A DNA stretch of 64,000 nucleotides from Callorhinus ursinus (GCF_003265705.1 NW_020313278.1:1106092-1170091), one strand, 5' to 3'; positions 10,752 to 20,470 are shown, counted from the first letter of the stretch. Translations and numbers: made by a program. Notes: a model not told the origin generated them from the letters alone.

Positions 10752-10890
10752 GGGCTAGTCTCTTCTACCAATAAGGAAACTAAGTCCCCAAGAGAAAGGG
10801 ACTTGCTTAATACCCCCTGTCACAAAACCATAACTACAGGCTTGGATCTCAACTCAAAGTGAAGGCCTTCTCCCGTAGGCCAGGCCACAG
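10752..10890 (-). repeat. MIR SINE (antisense), partial
   Basis: ACCAATAAGGAAACTAAGTCCCCAAGAGAAAGGGACTTGC, then ACTACAGGCTTGGATCTCAACTC. This is the antisense GATGAGGAAACTGAGGC ... GACTTGCCC ... GGATTTGAACCC pattern. Confidence 0.65.
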
Positions 10891-11132
10891 CTCATGTAGT
10901 AGTTCTGAAAGCTTCTGGAAACTTACGCCACTCCCCACAAAGGCCCCGAAACACATCCAAGGAGAAACTGGCTTATTTGGCAGAATATAATGGTGTTACC
11001 AACTCTGAGAGCTGTTCTACTGGATCATTCCCCAGAAGCCCCCAAATGCAGAGATACGACCTCTTCCTCCCACTGAGTGCTCTCCATGGGTAACTGGACA
11101 AAGCATAGTTCTGCAGAGATGGATGGATTAGC

Positions 11133-11490
11133 ATGTAACATTTATTGAGCATTTACTGCCTGACAGACACTTTTCCATCCCCTTGAGTATCCTGAGGATT
11201 AGGAATTGTGAACACTATTTCACAAGCAAAGAGGCTCATTTTACAAAACTTACAAAACAGAGGATCAGAGAGGTAGAGAACCTCACCCAAGATCACAGAG
11301 CTCTAAGATTTACCGGATCATTATGTTGTACATCTGACGTTAATGTAATGCTATATATTAATGATCCCTCTTGAAAACTAAAGAACCTATCAAAAACAAA
11401 ACGAAACAAAACAACAACAAAAAAACCAAACCCACCCAACACTACCAAAGATTCGAGTCCAGGGCCTGTGGCTTCCTTGCTTATATGGGG
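11133..11490 (-). repeat. MIR SINE (antisense), split by an L1 tail
   Basis: The left part has ACATTTATTGAGCATTTACTGCCTGACAGACACTTTTCC, then AGGATCAGAGAGGTAGAGAACCTCACCCAAGATCACAGAGCTC. The final head piece ATTCGAGTCCAGGGCCTGTGGCTTCC appears only after about 135 bp of foreign sequence (11312-11446). Confidence 0.7.
11312..11446 (+). mobile_element. Very short 3' end of an L1, with A/C-rich tail
   Basis: ATCATTATGTTGTACATCTGACGTTAATGTAATGCTATATATTAATGATC resembles the end of mammalian L1 3' UTRs (CATTATGTTGTACACCTTAAACTTATACAATGTTATATGTCAATTAT). An A-rich tail with AACAAAAC units follows. Short AAGATT copies flank it and may be the target duplication. It sits inside a MIR. Confidence 0.5.
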
Positions 11491-11499
11491 CCTCTCCTA

Positions 11500-12160
11500 A
11501 CTCTGTCATCACACTCAAAGAATTCCAGTGACTCTCATCTAGTTTAGAAGCCAACCCGCTCTCTGGGTTAAAAACAAAAAAAAAAAATCTGAGTCTCCTT
11601 TTTCAGGTGAAAGTAAGCTCCAGAGATGTTATTTAATACTTTATAAAACTTGCAAATGTATCAAGGCAAGAAGGGAATTAGGACCATGCAGAGTGACCTC
11701 TTTCCAGTGGATCTCAAAGAACTTTGAAATCAGAGAATTCTCAAATGGTGAGCAGGCCTTGGTGAGGTCGGCCTCCGTGTTAATGATGTTTTTCATGCTC
11801 ACGACATTTTTCGAGTACCGGGGGTCAAGTTCAGGCATTTGTAATCGACTGATAGAAGACATGTGTGCACAGCCATGTGGGAAATCTGTGCATATTATCA
11901 AATAATGATGTAGAGTATAATTAAGGTTGAGCTATTAAGCCCTAATTAATTAAGCTGTCAGATTTTAATCAAGGAATTGATTGTTTCTGTAAAGAGCATG
12001 GATGGTTCTGCATCCTTGCAGAGGTCTGGAACACTGATTTGCAAAGATGAGCACATTAAAGGGCCACTCCAAGAGGCAGCGAGCTTCTGTGCTTCCCAGC
12101 GTGCAGACCCAACAACTCTGATTCTTCCAGAAAGCCAAAGAGGAATGTGGGCTCTCTTGG
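11500..12160. other. Unique AT-rich block; possible conserved noncoding element
   Basis: No repeat was recognised. At about 11885-12000 there is a dense cluster of homeodomain-type cores (several TAATTA/ATTAA motifs around CCTAATTAATTAAGC) followed by TCAGATTTTAATCAAGG. This is a candidate regulatory sequence by composition only, and conservation could not be tested here. Confidence 0.3.
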
Positions 12161-12162
12161 CC

Positions 12163-12270
12163 TAAATCTGGCTTTCCTACTTACTGGCCATGAAAACTTG
12201 AACACACGTTTTCATTCCACAGAGCCTCAGCTTTCCCATCGGCTCAATGGGAGCCAGGCCACCCCTGCCA
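12163..12270 (+). repeat. MIR SINE (sense), partial
   Basis: CTTACTGGCCATGAAAACTTGAACACA, CAGAGCCTCAGCTTTCCCATCGGCTCAATGGGA, matching TGTGTGACCTTGGGCAAGT ... GCCTCAGTTTCCTCATCTGTAAAATGGG. Confidence 0.55.
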
Positions 12271-12304
12271 CCACCTTGCAGGGAATGAACTGCTGGAAGA
12301 GCTA

Positions 12305-12400
12305 CACTGTATCAAGCATCTCCTGTCTGCCAAGCCCTGCGCTAAGCACAGCCCGCTCATCCATGCATTTGATCCTCGTGTAATCCTGAGACGGTGCTGC
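12305..12400 (-). repeat. MIR SINE (antisense), partial
   Basis: TCAAGCATCTCCTGTCTGCCAAGCCCTGCGCTAAGCACAG, then ATTTGATCCTCGTGTAATCCTGAGACGGT. This is the antisense MIR tail half. Confidence 0.6.
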
Positions 12401-12437
12401 GCAACAAACCTTCCACACTGATGAAAGTATTCTATAT

Positions 12438-12570
12438 AGCTGTGCTGTCCAATACGGTAGCCACTAGCCATATGTGGGCCACTGAGCACTTAAAATGTGG
12501 CTCATGCAACTGAAGGACAGAACCTGAAATTTTCTTTAATTTTAGTGGACTAACGTTTAAGAACATCCAC
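12438..12570 (+). repeat. hAT-type DNA transposon fragment
   Basis: GTGCTGTCCAATACGGTAGCCACTAGCCATATG, then GAGCACTTAAAATGTGGCT and TTTTCTTTAATTTTAGTGG. This is the well-known mammalian element with GTGCTGTCCAATA ... TATTGGACAGC termini; only one end is left here. Subfamily not assigned. Confidence 0.5.
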
Positions 12571-12611
12571 ATCCGGCCGAAGGCTGCTGTATTAGCATGG
12601 ATCTAATGATG

Positions 12612-12738
12612 GGCACTCCTGTCCTCATTTGCCAGACGAAGGCCAAGAGAAGCCATGCTACTTGCCTATAGTCCTACAGCTTGTAAGTGGGGGAGCTTGG
12701 ATGTGAACACCAGCAAGGTGGCTCCTCACCACCGCATG
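12612..12738 (-). repeat. MIR SINE (antisense), partial
   Basis: TGTCCTCATTTGCCAGACGAAGGCC, ACTTGCCTATAGTCCTACAGCTTGTAAGTGGGGGAGCTTGGATGTGAACACC. This is the antisense MIR head half. Confidence 0.65.
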
Positions 12739-13097
12739 ATACCCAGTGAGAACTCTTCAGGAGGTCAGGGCTTACGGACGCAGGGCTCGAAGCACGCCTC
12801 CACGGCCCTGTGTTGATGCGCTGAGCCTCCCCCCTGCTAGTCCCAGTGCTCTGGCCCTTCAGAAGGGCTAAGGGACCCAGCAGAGGCCAGGCCACCAACC
12901 TCGTCCGCCCTGGGTGAGTCCTCTGTGTACAGTCAGGAGAGGGAATGGACGTGGGCAGTAGGCTGGCTGCCAGGGTGGAGATGAACTGCATGGGCTGAAT
13001 GTGCTTCTTAGCTGGGGTGATCCCATGCTTTGGCCTTCGGTTGCTGGGAGAGGGAGCCGGTGTCCAGTGAACGTTGGGTGTGTGCCAGATGCCGCAT
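12739..13097. other. No gene seen
   Basis: GC-rich unique sequence. A 188-codon frame on the minus strand (13240-12674) crosses this stretch, but both its ends lie in MIR repeats and it has no recognisable domain, so it is not called as a gene. Confidence 0.5.
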
Positions 13098-13242
13098 GGG
13101 TCTTGTCCACGGGTGATCTCATGGAACGCCGTATGGCAGGTACCCCAGAGATGAGAAAACCAGAGCTCTAAGAGGCTCAATGACTTGCCCAAGGTCACAC
13201 CACGTGGAAGGGCCAACGTAGGGGGTCTGAAGGCAGGCATTT
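13098..13242 (-). repeat. MIR SINE (antisense), partial
   Basis: GATCTCATGGAACGCCGTATGGCAGGTACC, GAGATGAGAAAACCAGAGCTCTAAGAGGC, ACTTGCCCAAGGTCACACCACGTGG. Antisense MIR core. Confidence 0.7.
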
Positions 13243-14090
13243 GGCTTTGTGATATTTTAAGTCTTCACCTGCTTTATTCTTTTTTGCTGAACTTTTCATC
13301 GAGTCTATCCCAGCCTAGGTCTAGCTTAGGGTGGGATCGGCCTTTGGGGTCCATCACCATAGGCAGGAAAGTAACAGAGGAAATGGGGTTATGTTGAATT
13401 TGGTCGTGGGAGCTGTGAGCAGGGCAGGAGAAGGGAGGTGGGAGCTGAGGAGGAATATGAGTGATAGGGGAGAACACCAAAGGCAGTCATTATTACAATA
13501 ATAATGATAATTACACGGATTCTCCAGCCCTCTCCCTGGAAACCTGTGACTCCCCCGTGTCCCATGCAGCAGCCCCCTCTGGAGCTGTCTGCTGGGATGG
13601 TATCTGTCATCCTCCGAGGAATTATTATACAAGATTGGCTGTCATATCCGGAGCCCATGGAAACAAAACTGCCAAGATTTAAGAAAGTGCGTCTGCGTTT
13701 AATACTTTATTTCTTTTATGAAGCAATAAGAATGCCAAGATTTACACATTTCGGGATTCCTAATTGAATTGTAGAAGTGTGGAAAATGGGAGCTCTGGGA
13801 ATCTTTGGAAACGCGGGCGGGCCGTTTGTCAACATCAGGTTGCACCACTGCCTTCGTGGACGCGTGGGGGCTGTGCTGGTGAGTGGTGGAGAGTCTTCTG
13901 CACCGAGGCGTGTCTGTTCTGGCTCATCGCCTCCTGGGCTGTGCTGGTCCCCTGCAGGGAAACTCTTGAAGAAACAAAGGAAGGCAAAACAGGCTCTCTG
14001 GCCCTTGGAAGGTGGTGCCCCCTTGCCTTCTGTCCCAGCCACATCTGACTTCCAGAGCTACGGTTTTCCGAGATTTTGAGGTGGTGGGTG
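13243..14090. other. Unique sequence, no gene seen
   Basis: No recognised repeat. AT-rich runs at 13487-13515 (CATTATTACAATAATAATG) and 13620-13765 flank a GC-rich middle. Several short frames occur on both strands, none convincing. It could hold a conserved noncoding element, but that is untested. Confidence 0.4.
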
Positions 14091-14091
14091 A

Positions 14092-14214
14092 GGCGTCAAA
14101 GCCTTGGGGGCTTGGATGCTGGCTCTGCTCTGTCCTGGCTGCGTGACCTTGCCCAGGTTCCTAAACCTCTCTGAGACTCACTATCCGATTCTGTACAATG
14201 AAGAGCATTAAGGG
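14092..14214 (+). repeat. MIR SINE (sense), partial
   Basis: GGCTTGGATGCTGGCTCTGC, GCGTGACCTTGCCCAGGTTCCTAAACCTCTCTGAGACTCAC and TGTACAATGAAGAGCAT. Clear sense MIR. Confidence 0.75.
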
Positions 14215-14215
14215 T

Positions 14216-14495
14216 TGTGGCAAGTGAGATGGTGTCCCTCCAAAAGGTCTGCTGGAGTCCTAACCCCTAGGACTGGTGAATGTGACCTTATTTTGAAATA
14301 AGGTCTTTGCAGATGGAATTTCATTTCCCAGATGAGGTCATGCTGGGGTAGGGTGGTCCCTTAGTCCAGTGACTGGTGTCCTTTTAAGGGGAGAAGGCAC
14401 ACAGAGGACATGAGGGGAGATGGCCATGTGAAGACGAGACATAGACTGGTGGGACGCAGCCACAAGCCAAGGAATGCCTGGGGCCACCAGAAGCT
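14216..14495 (+). repeat. MLT1-type (ERVL-MaLR) LTR, 5' part
   Basis: GATGGTGTCCCTCCAAAAGGTCTGCTGGAGTCCTAACCCC, GTGACCTTATTTTGAAATAAGGTCTTTGCAG, GATGAGGTCATGCTGG, GACTGGTGTCCTTTTAAGGGGAGAA, GCCATGTGAAGACG. The MLT1 landmarks run in order. The 3' end (CCTCCAGAACTGTGAG...) is absent. Confidence 0.78.
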
Positions 14496-14834
14496 TTTTA
14501 AACAAAAAACCTGATACTTCCAAAAGTTACACTCTGGGAGTGGGCTGCTTTGGGCTCTGCTCCCTGATTCCCCCACCTTCTGTGATTGGGAGTGCTGGGA
14601 AAGCTGCTGTCCTAGGGATGAGTTCCAAATCCGTAACACAGCCCAGGTGTCTTCCACACTCAGTCCTTTGTTCCTCTCCCCAGTCTTGTTTGCCCTTGGG
14701 AATATTCTCTGGCCCCTCTGTATCATGCAATAATAGGAAGTAACATGGTTTCTATGGGACAGGCACTGGCTAAGCATTGTTACAGACGTTTTGTCCTTTA
14801 TCCAAAGTACCAGGAGTGCCCCCAAACAGACATT
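14496..14834. other. Unrecognised; possible MIR tail fragment
   Basis: At 14732-14800, GGACAGGCACTGGCTAAGCATTGTTACAGAC suggests an antisense MIR tail. The rest is unassigned. Confidence 0.35.
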
Positions 14835-14945
14835 CACTTTTCTGCCTTTGAGCTCAAAAGTCCTCTATGCTCCCTTTCTTGAGCAAATAAACTCCTACTC
14901 ATCCCTCAAAACCCAGTTCAGGCAAACCCTCCTCTGCCAAGTGGT
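14835..14945 (+). repeat. L2 LINE fragment (sense)
   Basis: TCCTACTCATCCCTCAAAACCCAGTTCAGGCAAACCCTCCTCTGCCAAG matches the sense L2 stretch with CTCATCCTTCAAGACTCAGCTCAAATGTCACCTCCTCC-GGAAGCC. Confidence 0.55.
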
Positions 14946-15184
14946 TTTGAGCATGGGCCCTGAAGCCAGTGCCTAGATTTACATCCTCCTCAGCCTCTTC
15001 CTTGCTGTGTGTTCTTGGGCAGATTGCTTTTCGTCTCTGTGCATCAGTTTTCCTTCTAACGAATGAGATGATGAGAATACTATTTCCCTTACTGTGCTGT
15101 TGTGAGAATTAAATGAGATAATATGTGTATGAGCTCTTGGAACGTAGGTGTCACGTAACAGCCGCCTAATAAATGTGAGGCTTT
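14946..15184 (+). repeat. MIR SINE (sense), near full length
   Basis: It runs from the tRNA-like head (GAGCATGGGCCCTGAAGCCAG) through TGCTGTGTGTTCTTGGGCAG, CGTCTCTGTGCATCAGTTTTCC, AATGAGATGATGAGAATACT, GTTGTGAGAATTAAATGAGATAATATG and the tail CCGCCTAATAAATGTGAGG. It is one of the most complete MIR copies in the window. Confidence 0.85.
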
Positions 15185-15837
15185 CTTTAACCTCCTTCCC
15201 ATCACCCGCACCATCACACCTCGTTAGACCCTGGGTCTCAAAGGGCATGTGTGGATTTGTCAGCAGGTGCTCGTGAGTGCTTGTGGAAAGAAAGAATGGG
15301 ATCGGGAGGTGATATCCAGTAGCCACGTGTTGTAGGAGTGGCTGCTAAAACCTGAGCACAAATCCCAACCTTAAACAAAACTCTGAGCCCCAAATAGATT
15401 GAGTGCCATTGAGGACATCCTATTACAGAGCTAGCAAGAGATGTATATTATCTGCTCTTGAGGGCCAGCTCCAGCACATGTGGTTAAACCTCTTATAGTA
15501 ACTCTACTTTGCTATTCGGTGGTGTCCCTGTTGCATGGTGTTGAGAGAGCTTCTGAGGCTGTGTCTGGGTACAGAGAAAAAGAGTGACTGGATCACTCAC
15601 GGCTGTCCTCCGGGGTGGTACAGTAAGACACGCAGGTGCTTACTATCTCTGGATTGATGAGACTTTCTGGCAAATTCCTTTCAGGGCCAGGTAGCAGTCG
15701 ATGGTACAGATCATAGCTGGGCAAAGCCATCTCTTGTTCATCTTATACTGACACCTGCTGAATCCAGGTGGCACCACCAATTGTACCCAAAGTTGACAAA
15801 CACCACAAAGGCACAAGACAGCACGGTGCAAAGCAAA
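15185..15837. other. No gene seen; unrecognised sequence
   Basis: Moderate GC, no assignable repeat, no frame above 70 codons with any domain. Confidence 0.45.
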
Positions 15838-15960
15838 AAAGTTTGGGTTTTGGCGTCAGGCTGAGCCGGGCTGGTATTCCAGCCCATTAGTGGCACCACC
15901 CCGGGCAAAACTGCTTATCCTCCATTTCCTCATCTGACATGGGGAAGAGTGGTCATATGC
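15838..15960 (+). repeat. MIR SINE (sense), partial
   Basis: TTGGCGTCAGGCTGAGCCGGGCTGGTATTCCAGCCCATTAGTGGC, then CAAAACTGCTTATCCTCCATTTCCTCATCTGACATGGGGA. Diverged sense MIR. Confidence 0.55.
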
Positions 15961-16700
15961 ATGAGGAGGAAGTGCAGGGCTCATCGCTGGCGTTGTGTGA
16001 GGGGCCCTTTCCTTCCTCTGGTTCAGTTCGAAACTGCAAATGCCTTGCTCGAGCAGCAGCCGAGTCAGCATCATAAACCCTGTGAAAATCCTGGTACTGA
16101 TTTCCAAGCAGCGGTAGAACTCAAAATCACTCTCAAGGCTTCTCGTTCCACTTAAAAATTTCCCGAGTTATTCTTTTCCTTTCACAAATAGAAAAAGAAT
16201 AAGAGAGAGAGGGAGAGCAAAAAATGCTCCTCACCCACACTCTGCAGATAAACATCCATTAAGTAGTTCAAGTGCGGGCACGGTCTTTCGTGAAGGGCAG
16301 GGTGGGCTGGTCTGTCCCACATGCTGCGTTCATGATAATGCCGGGACAAAACAGGTTCCCTGAGAAATGCTGACACGGGTCGTCTCCGTGTGGCTTTGTG
16401 TGATACATACAAATGTGTGATACACACACGGACTGGATCCTGAGATACGGAAGCCGAGCTTGTAGTCACCAAATACCTGCCTGTTTTGTGAGAGAGCGTC
16501 AGTCCCTGTGTCCTGCTGAGTGCCACCATTTATTTCCTGGGTGGCTAAGTAGACTCCTTGATTGTCCCCACAATTTAGTCTCCTTTCACTTGGAAGATGT
16601 GAGCAGGAGCTTGGAAGCAAGTAGAGAAGGCAGTGCCTCAGTGAAACAGATGCTCAGAAGCACAGCCCCCGGGGAGTGAGGGGCCAGGTGTGCATACTTG
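15961..16700. other. No gene seen; unrecognised sequence
   Basis: Contains a short A/GA-rich patch at about 16185-16220. Overlapping frames of 68-115 codons on both strands have no domain. Confidence 0.45.
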
Positions 16701-16905
16701 GCCAGAGCTTGCTGTTTCGCTGTGTGTCTTTAGGCAGGTCGCTTCTTCGTTCTGGTTACGATGAACCAGAACCTTTCACCTTGGCTGATTGGATCTGGGG
16801 TCCTAAGGTCGTGCCTCTTGAACTCTGATGTGCACATAAATCATACGGGGGTCTTGTTATAATGCAGATTCTGAGCGAATGGGACTCTGCGTATTTTCCT
16901 CTAAA
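16701..16905 (+). repeat. MIR remnant followed by a MER5A-type hAT fragment
   Basis: 16701-16780 (GCTGTGTGTCTTTAGGCAGGTCGCTTC) is a weak sense MIR match. 16810-16905 (TTGAACTCTGATGTGCACATAAATCATAC, GTCTTGTTATAATGCAGATTCTGA) follows MER5A (TTGAGCGTGCATCAGAATCACCTGGAGGGCTTGTTAAAACACAGATT). Confidence 0.5.
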
Positions 16906-17154
16906 AATGATGACACTGTTGGTCCCTTGTCGCTACTTTGACTAGCTGGGTTTGAAGACGCAGGGAAGTGCTCAGCAAATGGAGTGTTTGTGCTGTTGTC
17001 GGGCGCTTAATATGGGAAACAGACGTGGAGCTGCTCAGCGAGGCATTGCTTATCCAATGCCTTGGAGCTACCTGACAGTGCCCGAAATTCAGAAGCAATG
17101 GCCTGATGGCAAGTCCTTGCCTCCTCCAGCATGGTGATGGGGGAGAGAGAGCAC

Positions 17155-17370
17155 AAAGGTGTCAGTCCCAGACAGACCTCAGTCTGCATCCCAACTCTGC
17201 TCTTTCATGGTTGTGTGCTTATAAGCAAGTCAGCTCACCTGTCATGGCCTCAGTGTCCCCATCTGCTAAATGGGAATAACATCACCATCACAGGGGGAAC
17301 AGAGAGGCTGAAGCAAGATGGGGCAAGCACGCGGTGCCTGGCCCAGCACCGGGCACGTGGTAGCTACTCC
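17155..17370 (+). repeat. MIR SINE (sense)
   Basis: CATCCCAACTCTGCTCTTTC, TTGTGTGCTTATAAGCAAGTCAGCTCACCTGTC, GCCTCAGTGTCCCCATCTGCTAAATGGGAATAACATCACC and the tail GCGGTGCCTGGCCCAGCACCGGGCACGTGGTAGC. Good sense MIR across most of its length. Confidence 0.78.
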
Positions 17371-17664
17371 TTCTGCACGTGTCACGGACACACACCCGGG
17401 TGGGAGTCCCCACCCTTCGGGAGCTCAGCTTCCTCAGGTCAGGGCTAAAAAGGGAGGGTGCAGTAATGTCCCCAAGGCACCCTTCAGCTCTCACGACTCC
17501 CCCCGGGGCCAGGGGATCTCTCTTCAGGGACCTGGACTCCGTTCCTCCCAAGTCAGCACAAAGGGCTTCAGGGAGTCAGAGCCCAGGTCCGTCCGTCCGT
17601 CCTGAGGTGCGACGTGCCTGAGCCCCTGCCAGCAGTCAGCAGGCTGTGCTCCCATGAGGACCAG
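17371..17664. other. No gene seen
   Basis: GC-rich unique sequence with a short (GTCC)n patch near 17590-17602. Chance frames only. Confidence 0.45.
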
Positions 17665-17855
17665 CAACGCTCACACCGAGGGCAAGAGCCTTTGAGCAGA
17701 GACAACACGGCTTTCCACACCAGACACACCTGGGCTCAAACCTCATCTGAGGGGCCTCAGTCTTCTTATCCGTAAAATGGGGTTCCCCCTGTCTGCCTTG
17801 CAGAATTAGGTGAGGATCAGAGAGAACAATGATGATAATCAGAGCAGTTCTCTCC
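17665..17855 (+). repeat. MIR SINE (sense), partial
   Basis: ACCTGGGCTCAAACCTCATCTGAGGGGCCTCAGTCTTCTTATCCGTAAAATGGGGTTCCCCCTGTC and GCAGAATTAGGTGAGGATC. The head is followed directly by the 3' core, with an internal deletion. Confidence 0.65.
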
Positions 17856-17859
17856 TTAC

Positions 17860-18078
17860 GTGCAGACTGGGCTCCACGCTTTGCGTGAAGCAGAGTCCTC
17901 ACAACCCCCAAGGCACTGGTCTCATGAAGCCGCCCCGCTACCCGTCAGGAAACTGAGGCTCAGAGAGATTCAGTAACACGCCTGCAGGCATAGAGCCGGC
18001 AAGGGGCAGAGTCACGATGTGAACCCCAGGAGCCCCGGAGTTCGAAAGCTTAGCCGCTAGACTCCACTGCCTCTCCAT
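17860..18078 (-). repeat. MIR SINE (antisense)
   Basis: GAGTCCTCACAACCCCCAAGGCACTGGTC, CAGGAAACTGAGGCTCAGAGAGATTCAGTAACACGCCTGCAGGC, GGCAGAGTCACGATGTGAACCCC. A strong antisense match, lying tail-to-tail with the sense MIR just before it. Confidence 0.8.
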
Positions 18079-18896
18079 CAGTTTTCTCCAGAATCTACCC
18101 TGGGGTGGGGCTGGGCTGGGGTGGAGCTGGGACCCCTGCTTGTGGGGGAACGATTACAGGCAAACCCTTGCTTGGCTTTGGCCTCCCATCCATCTGCCGG
18201 CATGACGTCACCATCACAGTGCGGCCCGACAGGGTTAAGCAGTATAGTGGATGCGAAATGCCCGACCCATCATACCAAGGTATGACCTCGACAGTGGATG
18301 CCAGTGCTTCCTTACTCTCCCTTGCCCTGGACCCCAGCCCCCCAAACTACACTTCTCTTCCCTCCGTGTGTCTAAAAGGTTGTCTGGGGCACAGGCGAGG
18401 AGCTCACCAATTGCAAGTTAAATCACCTGAGCAGCAAGACCTGCACCCTGGGCGTCTCTAGTCCTGATTGGATCCTGTATTGTCAGCCGGGGGTGGGGGG
18501 GAAGAGCTTTTGGGGCCCTGTCAATGTTTCTAGAAAGGAAGAGAAAAAGCCTTGAGATGGCTGGGTCATGGGCAAAGCTGCCGCGGAAACCAGCTCACTG
18601 TGCGGCCACAGCTTCCCAGGGCTAAGGAGGTCCTGCTTCTCAGAGCACTGCTGCCTATGCATTGCAGCAAGTCATGACTAATAAAGCTGTCGGAGCTGGG
18701 CTTCTTCCTGCTCGCACAGAAGCCTCGCCCGCCCCGGGCTGACCACTGCGTGTGTATCTTTGCTCCACCCACCTCGCCTCTGACCTGCCTTCTGGAACCT
18801 GCAGCAGAGAGGGAACATCACCAATGCCTCTGGGATTTGGCGGGGGCTGCATTAGGCCAGTATGTGGAGCAGCTGGGGTGCAGGGCAGAGGACAGC
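18079..18896. other. No gene seen; unrecognised sequence
   Basis: GC-rich, with overlapping frames of 118 codons (18105-18461, +) and 176 codons (19185-18655, -). Neither shows a domain, and the minus frame overlaps MIR sequence. Confidence 0.45.
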
Positions 18897-19145
18897 GGAC
18901 TTGGAGACGGACTCTAAGGCGCTTAACTCTATCCAGCCTCAGCTCTCTCATCTGCAAAATGGGATCACAAACCTTGATTCCAAGAGGCGGGGCAGCAGAA
19001 GGCAGGAGCTTGGCACGTCTAGACTTGGACGTTGGCTCGGCCACTTGTAAGCTGTGCCTTCCTGGGAAAGTTCCTTCATCTCTCTGATCCTTCGTCCAGA
19101 TTAAAACAAAATAACGTGTGCAAAGTGCTTGGCCAGCTACACGGC
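18897..19145 (+). repeat. Two MIR fragments in tandem (sense)
   Basis: 18897-18985 has CAGCCTCAGCTCTCTCATCTGCAAAATGGGATCAC. 18988-19145 restarts the MIR order with GACTTGGACGTTGGCTCGGCCACTTGTAAGCTGTGCCTTCCTGGG, CTTCATCTCTCTGATCC and GTGCAAAGTGCTTGG. The repeated order implies two insertions or a local duplication. Confidence 0.6.
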
Positions 19146-19384
19146 CGACTGAACGCTTGGTCTCGTTCCTCACGGACTTGTTCATTTATTCCTTCTGGTG
19201 GTGCGTTGGAGTTGGAGACGCAAAAGCAAAAAGGCCACTAATTGAATGGACGATTCTCGAGTTGTTGGGGCAACTCACTGAGATGATGCACGGGAAGGAC
19301 CCAGCTCCTGTGCTCAGGAAGTGTGTCCCCCTCACCCACTGTCCCCTGCTGCCAATCTAACAATCACAGAGAGATAACCCTTCT

Positions 19385-19612
19385 GTGGCTTGTACTATGT
19401 ACCAGGCATTGTTCTAAGCACTTTATAAATGCTAATTCGTTTAATTCCACGGTATACGAGGTGTGTATCATTATCATCCCCATTTTATAGATGAGGAGAC
19501 TGAGTCTCAGGGAAGTGAAGTCGCTTGCCAGGGTTACACAGCTGTTGAAAGGTGAAGCCAGGGGCACGAACCTGCTGGTCCAGTTGCCAGGTCTTGCTTT
19601 GAGCCACGGTCC
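19385..19612 (-). repeat. MIR SINE (antisense), near full length
   Basis: TTGTACTATGTACCAGGCATTGTTCTAAGCACTTTATAAATGC, TTATCATCCCCATTTTATAGATGAGGAGACTGAGTCTCAGGGAAGTGAAGTCGCTTGCCAGGGTTACACAGC. An excellent antisense MIR. Confidence 0.87.
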
Positions 19613-19780
19613 CCCGAGACAGAGTCCCAGGATGGTAGGCTGGGCTCCTGACGCTGATTTCCACGTCTCCCCTCCTGTCTACTGCCCATGACACCATGCT
19701 GTCCAAACCATTACAGCCCTAAGAGCCCCCTGCCACGACTCAGCTCAATACCTGACCCAGTTCCACGTGACTCAACTTGA

Positions 19781-19988
19781 CTCAACTTAGTTCATTCGGC
19801 CGACCTGGCTGGCTGGGCGGGTGTCCCCTTTCTCTCTCACTGCTCCCCGTGCATCCCTCCCGAAGCTGCGCACTCGGTCGAAGAGGACAACCTTCCCCGA
19901 TAGAGGAGGACCGTTTCTTTGGTCAAGGGTATAGGAGTAGCTGCGCTCCCCTGCTAGAACCTCCAAACAGGCTCTCAACTTAGTTCAT
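19781..19988 (+). pseudogene. RN7SK pseudogene: 7SK RNA retropseudogene, truncated at both ends and tailless
   Basis: The insert (19796-19973) matches the middle of 7SK small nuclear RNA, about nucleotides 57-239 of roughly 331. Diagnostic stretches include CCTCCCGAAGCTGCGC, CTCGGTCGAAGAGGAC, CCCCGATAGAGGAGGACCG and AGTAGCTGCGCTCCCCTGC. It differs from the remembered human sequence at scattered sites. It is bounded by a perfect 15-bp direct repeat CTCAACTTAGTTCAT (19781-19795, 19974-19988). Its first five bases CTCAA also continue the 7SK sequence, so the 3' junction sits on microhomology. There is no A tail. Functional 7SK sequesters P-TEFb with HEXIM and LARP7; this copy lacks the 5' hairpin start, the 3' terminal stem and any upstream promoter, so it is dead. 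Confidence 0.95.
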
Positions 19989-20254
19989 CTCAAGCAGAAC
20001 ATGTGCCCAGGGGATCTTAGGCCAGATGTAAGGGACTCCAGGGAATGATTCAAAATTTGGGGGTCATCTTCCATGCTTGTTCCATTCCCTAGGGACTGAT
20101 GGGAATCTTATGTCCCCCCTTCATGTAGAATAATGCCAAGACATTATGGGCACAAAGTTTTAGAAATCCTTTTACGTACGAGCTTTCTAACACATGTGTG
20201 CTAAGCCAAGCCTGCTCAGAGGTAAAGAAAAAGAGGAGATGGGGTAGAGATCAG
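19989..20254. other. No gene seen
   Basis: Unrecognised unique sequence. Confidence 0.4.
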
Positions 20255-20470
20255 TTAATAAAAAATACCTACTATTCATTGAGTGGCCCCTGTCTTCTAG
20301 GCAGAGCGCTAGGGGTTTAGCAAACATTATCTCATTTAACCTGGAGACTCGGGGAATGAGATTATTCTGGGTATTTTTACGGGTAAGGTATCTGAGGTGT
20401 GGATAGGCTGAGTAACATTTCCAAGTCACAGAGCCGGTCGGAGGCTGAGTGGTCTCCGAAGGCTGTGTCC
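20255..20470 (-). repeat. MIR SINE (antisense)
   Basis: CCTACTATTCATTGAGTGGCCCCTG, GCAGAGCGCTAGGGGTTTAGCAAACATTATCTCATTTAACCTGG, GGGTAAGGTATCTGAGGTG, AGTCACAGAGCCGG. Antisense MIR order. Confidence 0.75.

Noticed and set aside
12674..13240. 188-codon minus-strand open frame
   Set aside because: Both ends lie in MIR sequence, there is no recognisable domain or signal, and overlapping frames exist on the other strand.
18655..19185. 176-codon minus-strand open frame
   Set aside because: Overlaps two MIR fragments on the opposite strand and shows no domain.
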